From contig OZ020267.1 of assembly GCA_963971225.1 (NCBI GenBank), positions 72,655,718-72,719,717 of the forward strand: a DNA stretch of 64,000 nt, read 5' to 3'. Source of the stretch: Melieria omissa (lineage: Eukaryota; Arthropoda; Insecta; Diptera; Ulidiidae). Below the pieces are notes generated by a model, which saw only the letters and a program-made list of their open reading frames with translations, did no database searches and was not told the DNA's origin. This document shows positions 43,475 through 57,186 of this stretch, piece after piece; the stretch's first letter is position 1, and each line of letters begins with the position of its first letter. Position numbers and translations under genes: made by a program.

Positions 43475-45530
43475 ATATGCTACCTGTGTGCTTGTTGTTG
43501 CTTACAAAATTATTGAAGCAGTACGGATGCAAAGCAGAGTAACAGCGCCAAGACGAATGAGCCTTTGTTTTGCATTCTATAGCGTTGCTTGTTTTGGATA
43601 ATTTTTTATTTATTTTAGTTTCGAGACAAATTTACACGAGATGACTTGAGAAGAGTGGGAAAAGGAAGAAGACTAGATATAAATTTTTAAAATTAAAGGG
43701 ATCAAGAATGCTGAGTTTGGATAAAGTTTTCTTTCATCAGTAGAAATGAAATTTTGGTGAATGTTTTGTTCACAAAATTCACTACCAGAGAAACCAGAGG
43801 AGTCAAACAACTCATGCCCATTTGTTGCCCTTTTTCTAATATATATTGGTCAACAACTTGGTCAAAAATGGGTTAATGGTTTGTATAAGGAAACGTGATT
43901 CAATGGGCCAATTGACTTCAAATATAGAAGTAGCATTTAAAATGAGAAATAATTAGTCAAGTATTTTTCATCAAAATCTGATTAGAACAACGAAGAATTA
44001 AGAAACTTGTTATTTATTGAGCCTTGAAACTTGGAGCAAGCTTTCAAAATTAAAACACACACAACTCAACACATGTATTTCAGTGTTAGAAAATCAAAGT
44101 CAGAAGAAAGAATAAACATACAAACATAAGAAAAGAATAAACATACTCAACCTAACTTCTGATAAAATCATACATTGAGTCAAAATTATTTCACTGAAAT
44201 CATAAAACTCCAGCGTGCAATACCGCCGGGCGCTGTTAGTCATAAATAACATTTTCATAACATATGTTTAGGCGAGCTCACGCAATCTGTAAACCAGTAC
44301 AAATTTAATTATTTACTTATCATTTCGATTGTGTCTAGTCAGTACATAGACTGAGTAGTAGTTAGTTGAATGAATTTTTCAGTTACACATGCCGCACATG
44401 TCGCGTCGGTAGCGTTGGTGGACACCGCTAAAAGCTCAGCTGCCATGCGGCTGTCAGTTAATTTCGTAAAATTTGAAACCGTTGCTTTGAAAGCGTAGGC
44501 CAGTTGGCGCTTATTGAATTGCCTAACCGCATGTTAATACATGGACACATGTACACAGACACACAAACACATACACGCAACACGCATCCGTACGCACATA
44601 CTCGCGCAACACACTGCAATCAGGTTCACAGAGACGCATCGCGGTGGTTTGGTTTGGCCGCATGCGGCCGCTGGCGCTGATTGTTGCATTTACCACAATC
44701 ATGTCAAATATTTTGGCAACAACTAATTTTTCCGTGTGCTGAATAATACATCACATCGATGCACAGAGACGTGGTCAAACAAATTTTTAGTTGAATTTCA
44801 AAAAGAATTTATAAAGAAACAAATTTTAAACAAACAAAAAAAACAGAATTTGATTTTTTCAATTCGTCTGTACATTTTTTCAGTAAATTAAAATTATGTT
44901 AATTTTTTTTATTTTTTCCACTACTTCACACTTTTCCACAAGTGGTCTGGCATCGTTATTTTAGTACATAACAAACAACTCTTTGCGCTTTACTTAGAGT
45001 GTGCAAGTTTTTCGTGCAGCCTGTCAGTCGCAGCTGCGTACAACGTCACTGTGCCAATGTCGCATAAAATCAATGCAATGCCAAATAAAATTCATTTGCG
45101 AATGCATTGCATTCGAATTAGCATCATTAGTGTTGCCAACTAACCACAAATTAACTAAAAAGGTTTTAAGTTTTATTTTGATCTGATGATTTGTCTGTTG
45201 TGGTATGAAAATTTTGCACTGCACTGAGGTGGCGGATGGAATTTTCAAAAAAAAACTGTGGTCTCTAGATACAGTAAAAGTTAAACTTATCTAAGTATAT
45301 ATGTGATATATGTACTAACTATATTCGGTGTTGCAAATGATATCTTCAGAAGCTGTAAAGATGAAATAGAGCTGAAATCAAACTATCTTTGCTGTCCTTT
45401 GCCAGTTGCATGGAAGCAAAATTGGCTTTTTCTGCTTAGAGAATCTCAGCGATATCTCAAACAGACTCAGAAAGGTTTCAGAATATCTCAAGTATTGGAC
45501 AACCTCAGAAAATGTGGTTCAAATATAATT
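43475..45530. other. Unassigned non-coding stretch
   Basis: CA-type repeats lie near 44555-44580 and A- or T-rich tracts near 44800-44930. Small ORFs show no domain. Confidence 0.5.
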
Positions 45531-45535
45531 TAAAC

Positions 45536-48203
45536 AATTGAAATTGTATTGAATTGAATTTGATTGAATTTAATTAACTTGAATTGAATTTAATTGAATT
45601 AAAATGACTTGCATTGCATTAGGTTGGATTAAATTGAATTGGATTCGAATTCAATTAGATTGAATTGGTTTGAATTGGGTTTAATTAGATTTGATTTGAG
45701 TGAATTGAGTTGAATTTAATTGATTTGGATTGAAATGAATTGAGTTAGATCGACTCAATTGAATTAAATTGAATTGAATTGAATTGAATTGAATTGAATT
45801 GAATTGAATTGAATTGAATTGAATTGAATTAAATTAAATTGAATTGAATTGAATTGAATTGAATTGAATTGAATTGAATTGAATTGAATTGAATTGAATT
45901 GAATTGAATTGAATTGAATTGAATTGAATTGAATTGAATTGAATTGAATTGAATTGAATTGAATTGAATTGAATTGAATTGAATTGAATTGAATTGAATT
46001 GAATTGAATTGAATTGAATTGAATTGAATTGAATTGAATTGAATTGAATTGAATTGAATTGAATTGAATTGAATTGAATTGAATTGAATTGAATTGAATT
46101 GAATTGAATTGAATTGAATTGAATTGAATTGAATTGAATTGAATTGAATTGAATTGAATTGAATTGAATTGAATTGAATTGAATTGAATTGAATTGAATT
46201 GAATTGAATTGAATTGAATTGAATTGAATTGAATTGAATTGAATTGAATTGAATTGAATTGAATTGAATTGAATTGAATTGAATTGAATTGAATTGAATT
46301 GAATTGAATTGAATTGAATTGAATTGAATTGAATTGAATTGAATTGAATTGAATTGAATTGAATTGAATTGAATTGAATTGAATTGAATTGAATTGAATT
46401 GAATTGAATTGAATTGAATTGAATTGAATTGAATTGAATTGAATTGAATTGAATTGAATTGAATTGAATTGAATTGAATTGAATTGAATTGAATTGAATT
46501 GAATTGAATTGAATTGAATTGAATTGAATTGAATTGAATTGAATTGAATTGAATTGAATTGAATTGAATTGAATTGAATTGAATTGAATTGAATTGAATT
46601 GAATTGAATTGAATTGAATTGAATTGAATTGAATTGAATTGAATTGAATTGAATTGAATTGAATTGAATTGAATTGAATTGAATTGAATTGAATTGAATT
46701 GAATTGAATTGAATTGAATTGAATTGAATTGAATTGAATTGAATTGAATTGAATTGAATTGAATTGAATTGAATTGAATTGAATTGAATTGAATTGAATT
46801 GAATTGAATTGAATTGAATTGAATTGAATTGAATTGAATTGAATTGAATTGAATTGAATTGAATTGAATTGAATTGAATTGAATTGAATTGAATTGAATT
46901 GAATTGAATTGAATTGAATTGAATTGAATTGAATTGAATTGAATTGAATTGAATTGAATTGAATTGAATTGAATTGAATTGAATTGAATTGAATTGAATT
47001 GAATTGAATTGAATTGAATTGAATTGAATTGAATTGAATTGAATTGAATTGAATTGAATTGAATTGAATTGAATTGAATTGAATTGAATTGAATTGAATT
47101 GAATTGAATTGAATTGAATTGAATTGAATTGAATTGAATTGAATTGAATTGAATTGAATTGAATTGAATTGAATTGAATTGAATTGAATTGAATTGAATT
47201 GAATTGAATTGAATTGAATTGAATTGAATTGAATTGAATTGAATTGAATTGAATTGAATTGAATTGAATTGAATTGAATTGAATTGAATTGAATTGAATT
47301 GAATTGAATTGAATTGAATTGAATTGAATTGAATTGAATTGAATTGAATTGAATTGAATTGAATTGAATTGAATTGAATTGAATTGAATTGAATTGAATT
47401 GAATTGAATTGAATTGAATTGAATTGAATTGAATTGAATTGAATTGAATTGAATTGAATTGAATTGAATTGAATTGAATTGAATTGAATTGAATTGAATT
47501 GAATTGAATTGAATTGAATTGAATTGAATTGAATTGAATTGAATTGAATTGAATTGAATTGAATTGAATTGAATTGAATTGAATTGAATTGAATTGAATT
47601 GAATTGAATTGAATTGAATTGAATTGAATTGAATTGAATTGAATTGAATTGAATTAAATTTGATTAAATTGAATTGAATTGAATTGAATTGAATTGAATT
47701 GAATTGAATTGAATTGAATTGAATTGAATTGAATTGAATTGAATTGAATTGAATTGAATTGAATTGAATTGAATTGAATTGAATTGAATTGAATTGAATT
47801 GAATTGAATTGAATTGAATTGAATTGAATTGAATTGAATTGAATTAAATTTGATTAAATTGAATTGAATTAAATTTGATTAAATTGAATTGAACTTAACT
47901 AAGTTGAATTGAATTGAATTGAACTTAACTGAATTGAATTGAATGAAATTGATTTGAATCGAATTGAATTGAATTGAAGTGAATTGAATTGAACTGAATT
48001 GAATGGAGTAGTGTTTTAATAGATTGAATTGAATTGTATTAGATTGAATTAAATTGAATCATTTAAATTAAGTTGAATTGAATTTAATTTAATTGATTTA
48101 GATTGATTCGAATTGATGTAGATTGATTTTAGTTGAATAGAATTTAATGAAATTGTTTTAGATTGATTTAAATTTATTGAAATTGAGTTGAATTGAATTG
48201 AAC
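45536..48203. repeat. (GAATT)n pentamer satellite, about 2.6 kb with graded edges
   Basis: The core from about 45836 to 47654 is perfect GAATT repetition (about 360 copies). Edges are degenerate: 45536-45780 on the left and 47870-48203 on the right mix GAATT with TGATT, AAATT, TAGATT and similar. A variant block (taaatttgattaaattgaat) occurs at 47654, 47845 and 47867, evidence of local duplication inside the array. Confidence 0.98.
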
Positions 48204-51200
48204 GAGGTCCCTTTTCGAAATTTTCATATTGAATCAGCCTCAAATTTCACCCAGAATCCTATGACTTATGTTGTAATGCATTGGCCATTAATTTTTAAAT
48301 GGTAGACACATTGGAGTTATGCGTGATTTGTATAAACATGCATAAAATATATTACACCTGTCATATCATCACATGCCAATACATTCCATTTGTAATTTCC
48401 TTGCATTCGTTGTTTGCTATTATTTTAGTCACTAAGCCTCACACATCGATTCCACGAGGCTGCCATAAGCAACATTTCGGGGAAATATTGCAGTTGCCAA
48501 ATTACTTTCCTTCATGCTTCGGCTTGTCATAGTTGCAACACTGCATTGCTGTCACAATATGACATCTTGCACACCCCAACCTGTCATAGGTATCGTTGTG
48601 TTGCTGCGCAACAACACCAACGTCATTATTGACAACACCCTCGTCATCATAATCGTCATAGCCATTGTCATCATCATCGTCGTCGCCGATGTGTCGTCAA
48701 CGCGATCAACAGCGGCGGCGCCATTGGTTGTGTTGCATTTATTGTCTGTCAGCGACAGTGTTGCCATGTCGTGCTAACAACCGTCATATGTGTCAGTTGA
48801 TACGTTTTCGTTTTGGTTGTTGTTGTCATTTGGCTCCTTCATTTTGTATTCGTGCTGGGGCTTGGAGTTGTCGGTGTCGCCGGTTTTTGTTTTCTGTCAC
48901 AAACAAAACTGAACATTGCGACGACATGTCGTTTGCCATAAAATTTCGCGTGATCTCAATTAAGTTGCGACATATGCGACGTTGCGCATTTTTAACATGC
49001 ATACATGATGTGCCATTCGCTGTGCTGTGCTTCTTGTCACCTTGCACAGCTGTCAGACATGTCAATTACAGCAACAACTGTAGCAACAAGAGCAAAATGT
49101 TTTAAGGTTTTTGAAAAGGTGGCACGCGGCGAAAACGCGGTCACTGGTATTCGACAGACACTGGCACCGACACCAAATGGTTGGCGTGCAGACGAGGCGA
49201 TTCGCCTCGACTTTTCACTGAACTCATTTTTAATACACAAACAAATCAAATCAAGCAATTTCAATGCGATTCAATGGGGTCTGATTTGCATTCAGTCATT
49301 TGCAAACTTTTCAATGCATCAAAAATATGGCAACAATGAAAATTGTATTCAAACAGAAGTTTTACATTTAAATTAAATTGTGCAATTTTATTGAGACACC
49401 TTGCAGTATAGATTTGTGTTTTTTGATGTTAATGGAATATAATCCGAGTACCCAAGGAACTTAAGGCATTTAAGTGCCACTGAACCTGACTAGAATTTTT
49501 GCAAAGCAAATTTTTTCTGGTTTTTGCATAACATACGAATGAATGAATGCTCAGCTCAATGCGGACAAATTAAACAAACCAAAAACCCAAACAAACAACA
49601 GCAACGCACCATGTCTGCTTCGAGACGATGATGGAATAGAAAATAAAACATTGTGTTGTAGGAAAGAACATACAATAAATTCTCGTTGACGCAAATGCTG
49701 GTCGCATGATGAACTGCGCCACGGGCGCAGCGAACAAATGAGCCTCAAAAGAAGAGCCATGGAACTGTGTATGTGTTCGTGTGGTCGATGCGAGTGCCAC
49801 TAGACAGTGTGTCTATTGTTTGGACAAGCATAACAACAACAACTAAAACATGAGCAAAAACAGCAATAACCCCAACAAGTACAACAAACGGTTTACATAT
49901 GCTTCATAATAATCGTAAATATTCTGAACGCTTGTTTACACGCGCACTCGGCGCTATGTGCATGTTAGTCTATGTGTATGTTTGAGTGTGAGTGTGTAAA
50001 GGGCAAATAAAAAAACCTACAGCATAAAGACGCATGTAAATATGGTACAAGCGACCCACAACAACAGCAAACAACTACAACAAAAGCAACAACAACAACA
50101 TTATCTATCAGAGAGAAATCCAGAGCAGCAACCTTTCAGCCCAGCCGCTCTTGAACCCAAACTGAATTATGAAATGATAAAAACGCATAAAACCATTATG
50201 TAAATTTAGTTTATTACTTATGCGCGCGCCATTGTCAGACAACAATGAAAGTACCAACCAAAACAAAAAAAACAAACACCAACCACAACAACAATTATAC
50301 GAACTGTAACAGCCGTTGCAGGACAAGCGCAGTGCTACTTCAGACCGGAGATGGCTATCAAATTTTCACTGATAGTCTACTAAATTTTAGGCCATGCCGG
50401 CTGCTACTTTGTGTCATTGAGAGTGTATGTATGTGTGTGTTTGTGTGGGTGCACATTTCGTTCAAGTACATATGTGGAGCCTCTTTCTGCCGCTTAGAAA
50501 TTTTCAGTGCAGATTTACAGCTTACTTATGTCACATAAGCTGTTTTTTATTTGGTATATTTTAAGTGTGGCAAATTTTATGGAATATTCCTTTCAATGCG
50601 CTGATTTATGTGTACTTACATATATTAAAAAATAAAATAAAAAAATTTAAGGACCGAGCTGTAAGTCAGTGGAAAATTTCTATGTGCAGTGGAAGTATGT
50701 GAAAATTTGAAACACTGAGCTGTAAGTCAGCGAAAGACTTGTATGGAAGACAGAAGAAGACTTGTGGCAGAGGTCCGTGTAGTCAGTAAATGTTTGAAAA
50801 TATGAACAATGACAAACAAATGACCTGACATTGATCTGAAACTGAAATCAGTAATACCTGAAGAAAGTTTTAAGGACTTTCTAGAACTTAACTTTCAAAG
50901 CAGTAATTTTCAGTGAATTTCAGGCATCAGATGATCATCGATTAGACCATTGACAGCACCAGGGAGAGCCAGGTTTTAGCTTTCCCTATGCATTCGTTTT
51001 ATTGGTGAACACTAATGATAGTAAAGACTTATTATTTGACAGTCCAATAACTACAACAAGACCTTAATATGAGTATTTCAAACCTTGATTGATCATCACT
51101 TCAGACTCGCTGTTTTGTTCGAAATCAAAATGACACCATTGAAGCCTTTTATTACCTTATTGCTTCTCTTTTTGAAAGAAATTCATTATTCATTACTTTT

Positions 51201-53450
51201 GAATATGTTTCAAGCCACATCAAATAAAGAAATTTTAAATATTCATGAAAAGATGTTTCTCCCATTTGGTAGCGTAATTTCTTCAAGGTATGTAAGGAAG
51301 AATGGATTGGCTGGGCATTCTAGTGTTAAAGTTTGGCATAGTTGGGGTGAAAAATATGAGAACAACAAAAGTAAGTCAAATAGTTATGCACAAATTGTTA
51401 GCTTATAGTAAAAACATTACACTTGACTTCCAATTTCTTTTCTACTTCAACTTTTTCATATGTGAAAATTTAACTAAGTAATACAAGCTGCTCAAAACAC
51501 ATTTTTAAAGCTTTAATTTCATAAAATTCTGTTTACTACTTTTTTCTCTGACCATTTATTTCCCACATAAATTTATTCATTCACATCAATGTTAGCTCGT
51601 GTGAATATCAAATTAAATATTTGCGGCATTAATTTTAATTTGTTGGCATCAATGTCAATTTGGTCTGATTAGCGCAGTGGATAATGGTTGAATTATTTAG
51701 AATTAATTTTAGTTTTCATAATGGAAAAAATATTGAAAACCAAGGCATATGTGATATGCCTTTTTTGCTCACATAATGCGAGCGTTTTTTTAGCATTTAA
51801 ACATTCAGTAATGTTTCACCATTTATTGATGTGTTTACTTCAATGGAAAATCATTTTTTGCCTTAAAAAAAAGAAGAAAAATATTTTTCAATAATTACGA
51901 TAAACCATTTGAAAATTCATAATCTATAATTTACAACACACGTCACACACACAAACACACACACACACAGACACATTAGTAATTATGTTAGTTATTGATA
52001 GCGGAATGGTTTAATTAAATACTGTTTGAAATTGATTAATTGAATTGATGTGCAAAATTTTGTTAGAAATTTCAATTAACTAAAAAGTTAAAAGGTCATA
52101 ACAAATTTATTTTGAAAAAACCAAAACTGTCAATATGAAGCTCTTTTAAAATAAATTGAAACTTTTCCTATTAATGGCAAGTTTTGGATATGTAGAGGTC
52201 TTTTTATTTTTAGTATTTTTAATTTGAAAATTTTTTTATATATTATTTCTAAATTGTATTTCATCAATTTTATTTTATCATTTCATTCGAAACCTATTTC
52301 AACGATTTTAAAATCTTATTTCAAGCACTTTAAACTCATAAATGACTTACGCACTCATTCGTTCATTCCTTCAATTATGTCCTAATTTTGATGCTCTATT
52401 TTTTTCTGACTCTGACATTTGAGAATCTTTTAGTCCATTGTGCCTTGAATATGCCTCAAAATGCGCCCCCCACATTTAAGGCACCAAATTTAACAAAATC
52501 CTTGATTTCACATTTAGTTCTCACCAACTGAACAATGCGATTTCACTTTGTAAAAGTGAACAAAAGGAAAACATATTTTTAAAGGTCAGAAGGTCGCGGT
52601 AACTAGAGTAACCAACAATGCATAATGTAACTGTCGCCTACATGAAACGATTCAAACACAACAACAACAAATCTTAGCCAAATATGAGGGCAGCCAAAGA
52701 TTTAGATTAGTTCGAAGTATTAAAAAAAAAATAGAGAAACAAAAAAAACCTATGCTTTGTGGCAAAAATAAAAATGAACACAAGATAAATAAATACAAAC
52801 AAATACACACACACAGACATACCTACAGTCATACACAAAAATATGTTACATACCAAAGAAATAAGCAAAAAAAAAACTATAAGTACTGAGCAGCTCACTT
52901 TTAGTGGCGCAAAAAAAAAAATAAAACAACTCAAAAAAAAAAATAAAATAAAAAAGCCGTAAAACGAAATGCCAAGCGACACTTTTGCCGCTCTGTGCGC
53001 CATTTGTTTGTTGCATTGCAGCCGTGTGATTTCTTTGTGTGCATTTTTTTGTTGTTGTTTGCTTTTATTATGAGTGCCGAGCGTTGTGTGGCCGGCTGCT
53101 TGACCCGCATTTCTCATTTGGTGCGGTTTTTCTACTGGTGTGAAAATAAACCACGACTTTGTTTTTGCCAGCTTCTATTTAGTTTTTATGTTTACTATAA
53201 AAACTAAAACACATTGAAAGTTCTGTTTTTCTGTGTTTGTATTGTTTATTTGCATTTTAAGGTTATGCTGCAATGGACACGAGTGTAAAAAGTGAGTACT
53301 TTTTTGTATGAGTGTGTGCGCGTGGTACCCTAACACACATCATTGCTTTGGTTTTGATGGCTAGGATCGGTGAAATAGTTACACATTTGTTAAAATGTCA
53401 TCGACACTTTACTGAAAAGGGCAAAGTTCTGTGATAAGAATCGCGTGGAT
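48204..53450. other. Long non-coding stretch, no gene recognised
   Basis: It includes a GTC/ATC-rich stretch near 48630-48690, CAA/ACA-rich DNA near 49825-50100 and 50270-50300, CA repeats near 51945-51972, and poly-A tracts near 52720-52950. The ORFs at 48514-49376 overlap in several frames and are low-complexity. The 107-codon ORF at 51085-51408 has no recognised domain. A short repeat gagctgtaagtcag(t/c)g(g/a)aa occurs at about 50658 and 50719. Confidence 0.5.
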
Positions 53451-53454
53451 CATA

Positions 53455-54307
53455 TGTCGTATATTTTATTTTATATTAATTTATTTTATTTAATTTTTTT
53501 ATTTAATTTGTTTTATTTTATTTGATTTTGTTTTATTTTATGTTATTTTAGATTATTTAAATTTTTTTATTTTATTTTATTTTATTTTATTTTATTTTGT
53601 TTTATTTTGTTTTATTTTATTTTATTTTATTTTATTTTATTTTATTTTATTTTATTTTATTTTATTTTATTTTATTTTATTTTATTTTATTTTATTTTAT
53701 TTTATTTTATTTTATTTTATTTTATTTTATTTTATTTTATTTTATTTTATTTCATTTCAATTTATTTTATTTTATTTATTTTTTTTATTTAATTTGTTTT
53801 ATTTTACTTTATTTTGTTTTATTTTATATTTTAGTTTATTTAAAATTTTTTATTTTATTTTGTTTTATTTTATTTTATTTTATTTTATTTTATTTTGTTT
53901 TATTTTGTTTTATTTTATTTTATTTTATTTAATTTTTTTATTTAATTTGTTTTATTTTACTTTATTTTGTTTTATTTTATGTTATTTTAGTTTATTTAAA
54001 ATTTTTTACTTTATTTTATTTTATTTTATTTTATTTTATTTTATTTTATTTTATTTTATTTTATTTTATTTTATTTTATTTTATTTTATTTTATTTTGTT
54101 TTATTTTGTTTTATTTTATTTTATTTTATTTTATTTTATTTTATTTTATTTTATTTTATTTTATTTTATTTTATTTTATTCTATTTTATTTTATTTTATT
54201 TTATTTTATTTTATTTTATTTTATTTTATTTTATTTTATTTTATTTTATTTTGTTTTATTTTATTTTTTTTTATTTTATTTTATTTTATTTTATTTTATT
54301 TCATTTG
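53455..54307. repeat. (TTTTA)n pentamer satellite with embedded higher-order blocks
   Basis: The array is TTTTA repetition broken by a degenerate block of about 85 bp. The block contains ttttttatttaatttgtttt and tttagtttatttaaaatttt and appears three times, near 53490-53570, 53775-53852 and 53930-54010. Second and third copies are nearly identical and about 155 bp apart. Long Phe/Tyr/Ile/Leu ORFs across the array are artefacts of the pentamer. Confidence 0.97.
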
Positions 54308-54309
54308 AA

Positions 54310-56700
54310 ACACAAAGAGTTTGTCTGTATGCGGCATTGGCAAATAGAAAGTTGAGCACACTGGGCTATTCATTTATAGAAGAGAATGGTCTGTGGACCA
54401 TTAAGTAATCACAAAAACTTGCTCGAAATATTGCATTACAAAGCTTAAAGCAATGAGGTAAAATGTTATACCTGAATTATACAAAACTGAATGTAAATAG
54501 TGGCACAGGGGAACGTACCAGGTCGTCTTCTACAGCCAATTCCTCTGCAGAATAACCAGAGTTGGTAGGATCTCTGCATGAGTTTGTTAAAGAAGAGATT
54601 GAAGAAATTTCTATGGACTTGAAATTAATTTTTTATTTTAAATTAATTGGAAAATGCTTCAATGACAGTGCTTTAAATTGAACAATTTTTAACTGTTTGT
54701 AATATTTTCAAAATAAATTAAAATCAAACCAAATGGAGGCAATTGAGAAATGTTCAAGTCATTGGCATTTCACTTGAAGCGACATAAATATTTTCATAAT
54801 ATCGCGCGGTAAATCCGAATCGATTTGCCCGCCCACATGAATACCGAACTGTGTGAATGCCATATCATGGCCAAAAATTTAAAATATCCACTTTAACCGC
54901 TTTCGCTGTGTCACTGGGCGCCATAAAACTGGTGGTGGCAGCACAATCAAATTGACATTTCCTTGTCACGATTTTTTTCGTTGTATATTTTCCATTTTTG
55001 TTTCCGCTCGCTGGTTTTTCGCATGCCAACAACACAGAGATTCACGCCGTCTCTCCCCGCCCCACTGTACATATTGACGCATATCTGTGCCGTTATCGTT
55101 TGGCACTTTACGGTGCAGCACAGCTGCTGCTCGCTTCATAGAACGTGCGGCAGGTTAAAGCAAATTGCAATACTTTTTGTTTCCAACATTAAAGTGTTCA
55201 CAAAATGCATTGGGAGAAATTCCAAAAATTCAGTAAAATAAGCGAACATAAAATGAAATTTTCAGATTCAGCCCAACATTGAAACATTGTTATTGCTGAC
55301 ATTTATTTTCCGCTCGAGTCAGCAACAATGACTGCGCCGCTGACTAAATAAGTAAAGTAGCTAACGCTGAACAACAAATATACAATCACACACACATAGA
55401 ACCCTCTGGCTTTGTGTATTGGTGGCGGCATCTTCAAACCGGCGACGACTCTCTTATATGGCGGAAGTGACAAAAAACTGTTGGCGATTACTGCAAGAAT
55501 TTATTTGCACGGGCCAGAAAGTGCCGTCGTGGAACAAAGTACAGTCTGCTGCCGACTTAGTCTCAACTGAAGCGCGCACAGGTCCGCCAACCTGTGGACT
55601 AGTCGTTGCCGGTGTTGATGGGGTACATTCAATGAGAGATTACAAGCAGCTGACGCGGGATTAGCGTGCGGCATTAGTGAGTGGAATACACTGTATATTT
55701 TTTATTATTATGAAATTACCGCTACTTGCGTTCAACGATGGCGGTAATTGGCATTTATGTTTTTGGCATTCGCGACAAGATTTTTTTTTGGAGCTGTTGA
55801 ATGCGGTTTTATGTAGTTGACGGGCAGCATTAAACTGCCGGCCACCGTTGCACTAATATAGTACTGGACCTGGCAGCGTGTAATACAATTTATTACTGAG
55901 TCGGCATTAGCGTCTGATATGAATTTGTTGTTGCATAGTATAATAATTGTTTTCATAAATTTCAATTGAGGCCATTTTGTTCACTAGGGGAGTAAACATG
56001 ATTTAGCTCGGGAATCATTATGTCTGTGTGAGATTATAAACTCATTTTGTTCACATTTTTAATCGGCTTTACACTGGAATGGTAACTTTGCTTTCAATTT
56101 AAACCTCCTTCCATTGCTTTTCATGTTTTATGTCTCTTTATTCTTACAGCTGATCGATATTGAAAGAATTATGGGACAGAAAATTAAAAAACTTCAACAG
56201 TTAAAATGAAAAAAATTAATTAAAATTCACCTTTAAAAAATTAAAGTTATATTTTTGATTTTGTTCTAAAGTGTCATGGATTGTCGAGAGCAGCAAAACT
56301 GTTAAAAAAACAAAGCATGGGCAGACATCATAGCTGAATAAGCTCACTGAGCACACATACAACTGCGGCGTTTGTCAGTGAAATTGTTGAAAAAAATCTT
56401 AATGGTCCCATTTTTCCAATCCAATGCGTTCCTGTATTTTTTACTGCCTGCGCTTAGGCCCCAAAATCGCTTCCACGTCGTCACCATTGGCGCTTCATTC
56501 CTCCCAGAAGTGCTCTAAGTAAAGTAATAAATTTTAGCGTTAATTTTTAAAACGAAAATTTCAAAAATACAAAGCTGACATAAGAGCAAATGAAACCACA
56601 AATCCCACTGATTTATACGAGACAACTATTCCATGGGTTAAGCGCGCTGTCTCGCTGTCATTTCTAACTCCAGTTTATGAGTACAAATAAAATATTAGAA
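54310..56700. other. Unassigned non-coding stretch
   Basis: The 81-codon ORF at 55419-55664 is the most coding-like in composition but has no recognised domain. The region is otherwise A+T-rich without repeats of note. Confidence 0.45.
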
Positions 56701-56721
56701 GAATCCTGAACCATTTTGGAC

Positions 56722-57186
56722 AGAAATTTATCTCCGAATATACAAATTAACTTACAATAAAAAAATTAATAAATATTGAAAAATCTTGCAACAATTTCGG
56801 GCCTCAATTTATCTCCGAATAACCAAATTAACCTAAAGTGAACAAATCAAATTTTGGAAAAATCTTTGAACTATTTTGGACATACATTTCTCTTCGATTG
56901 AACTGATTGGCACACAGGGAACTAGAAAATCTTTGAGGCATTCATTTATCTCCGAATAACCAAATTAACCCAAAGTGAACAAATCAAATTTTGGAAAAAT
57001 CTTTGAACTATTTTGGACATACATTTCTCTTCGACTGAATTGATTGGCCCACAGTGAACTAGAAAATCTTGGTATTATTTGAGGCATTAATTTATCTCCG
57101 AATAACCAAATTAACCCACAGTGATGAAATCAAATTTTGGAAAAATCTTTAAACTATTTCGGACATAAATTTGTCTTCGAGGGAAC
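56722..57186. repeat. Tandem repeat, about 80-146-bp units, left of the TTGGA array
   Basis: tctccgaat starts units at 56731, 56812, 56949 and 57095 (spacings 81, 137, 146). Later units share ccaaattaaccca, aaatcaaattttggaaaaat, ggacatacatttctcttcg and (g)attgg(c)(a/c)cacag. A diverged further unit lies right of the TTGGA array at about 57910-58030 (actacagtaaacaagttc, ataaccaaattaagcc). Confidence 0.9.

Noticed and set aside
41834..43482. Longer target duplication (TACTATATG) around the Tc3-like element
   Set aside because: The left copy lies about 26 bp outside the element, so it is a pre-existing imperfect repeat; the true duplication is TA.
48514..49376. Possible hydrophobic host protein
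   Set aside because: Ile/Val-rich translation comes from GTC/ATC repeats; several frames open on both strands.
53597..54408. ORFs rich in Phe, Tyr, Ile and Leu resembling membrane proteins
   Set aside because: They are a translation of TTTTA repeats; no start context, no non-repeat domain.
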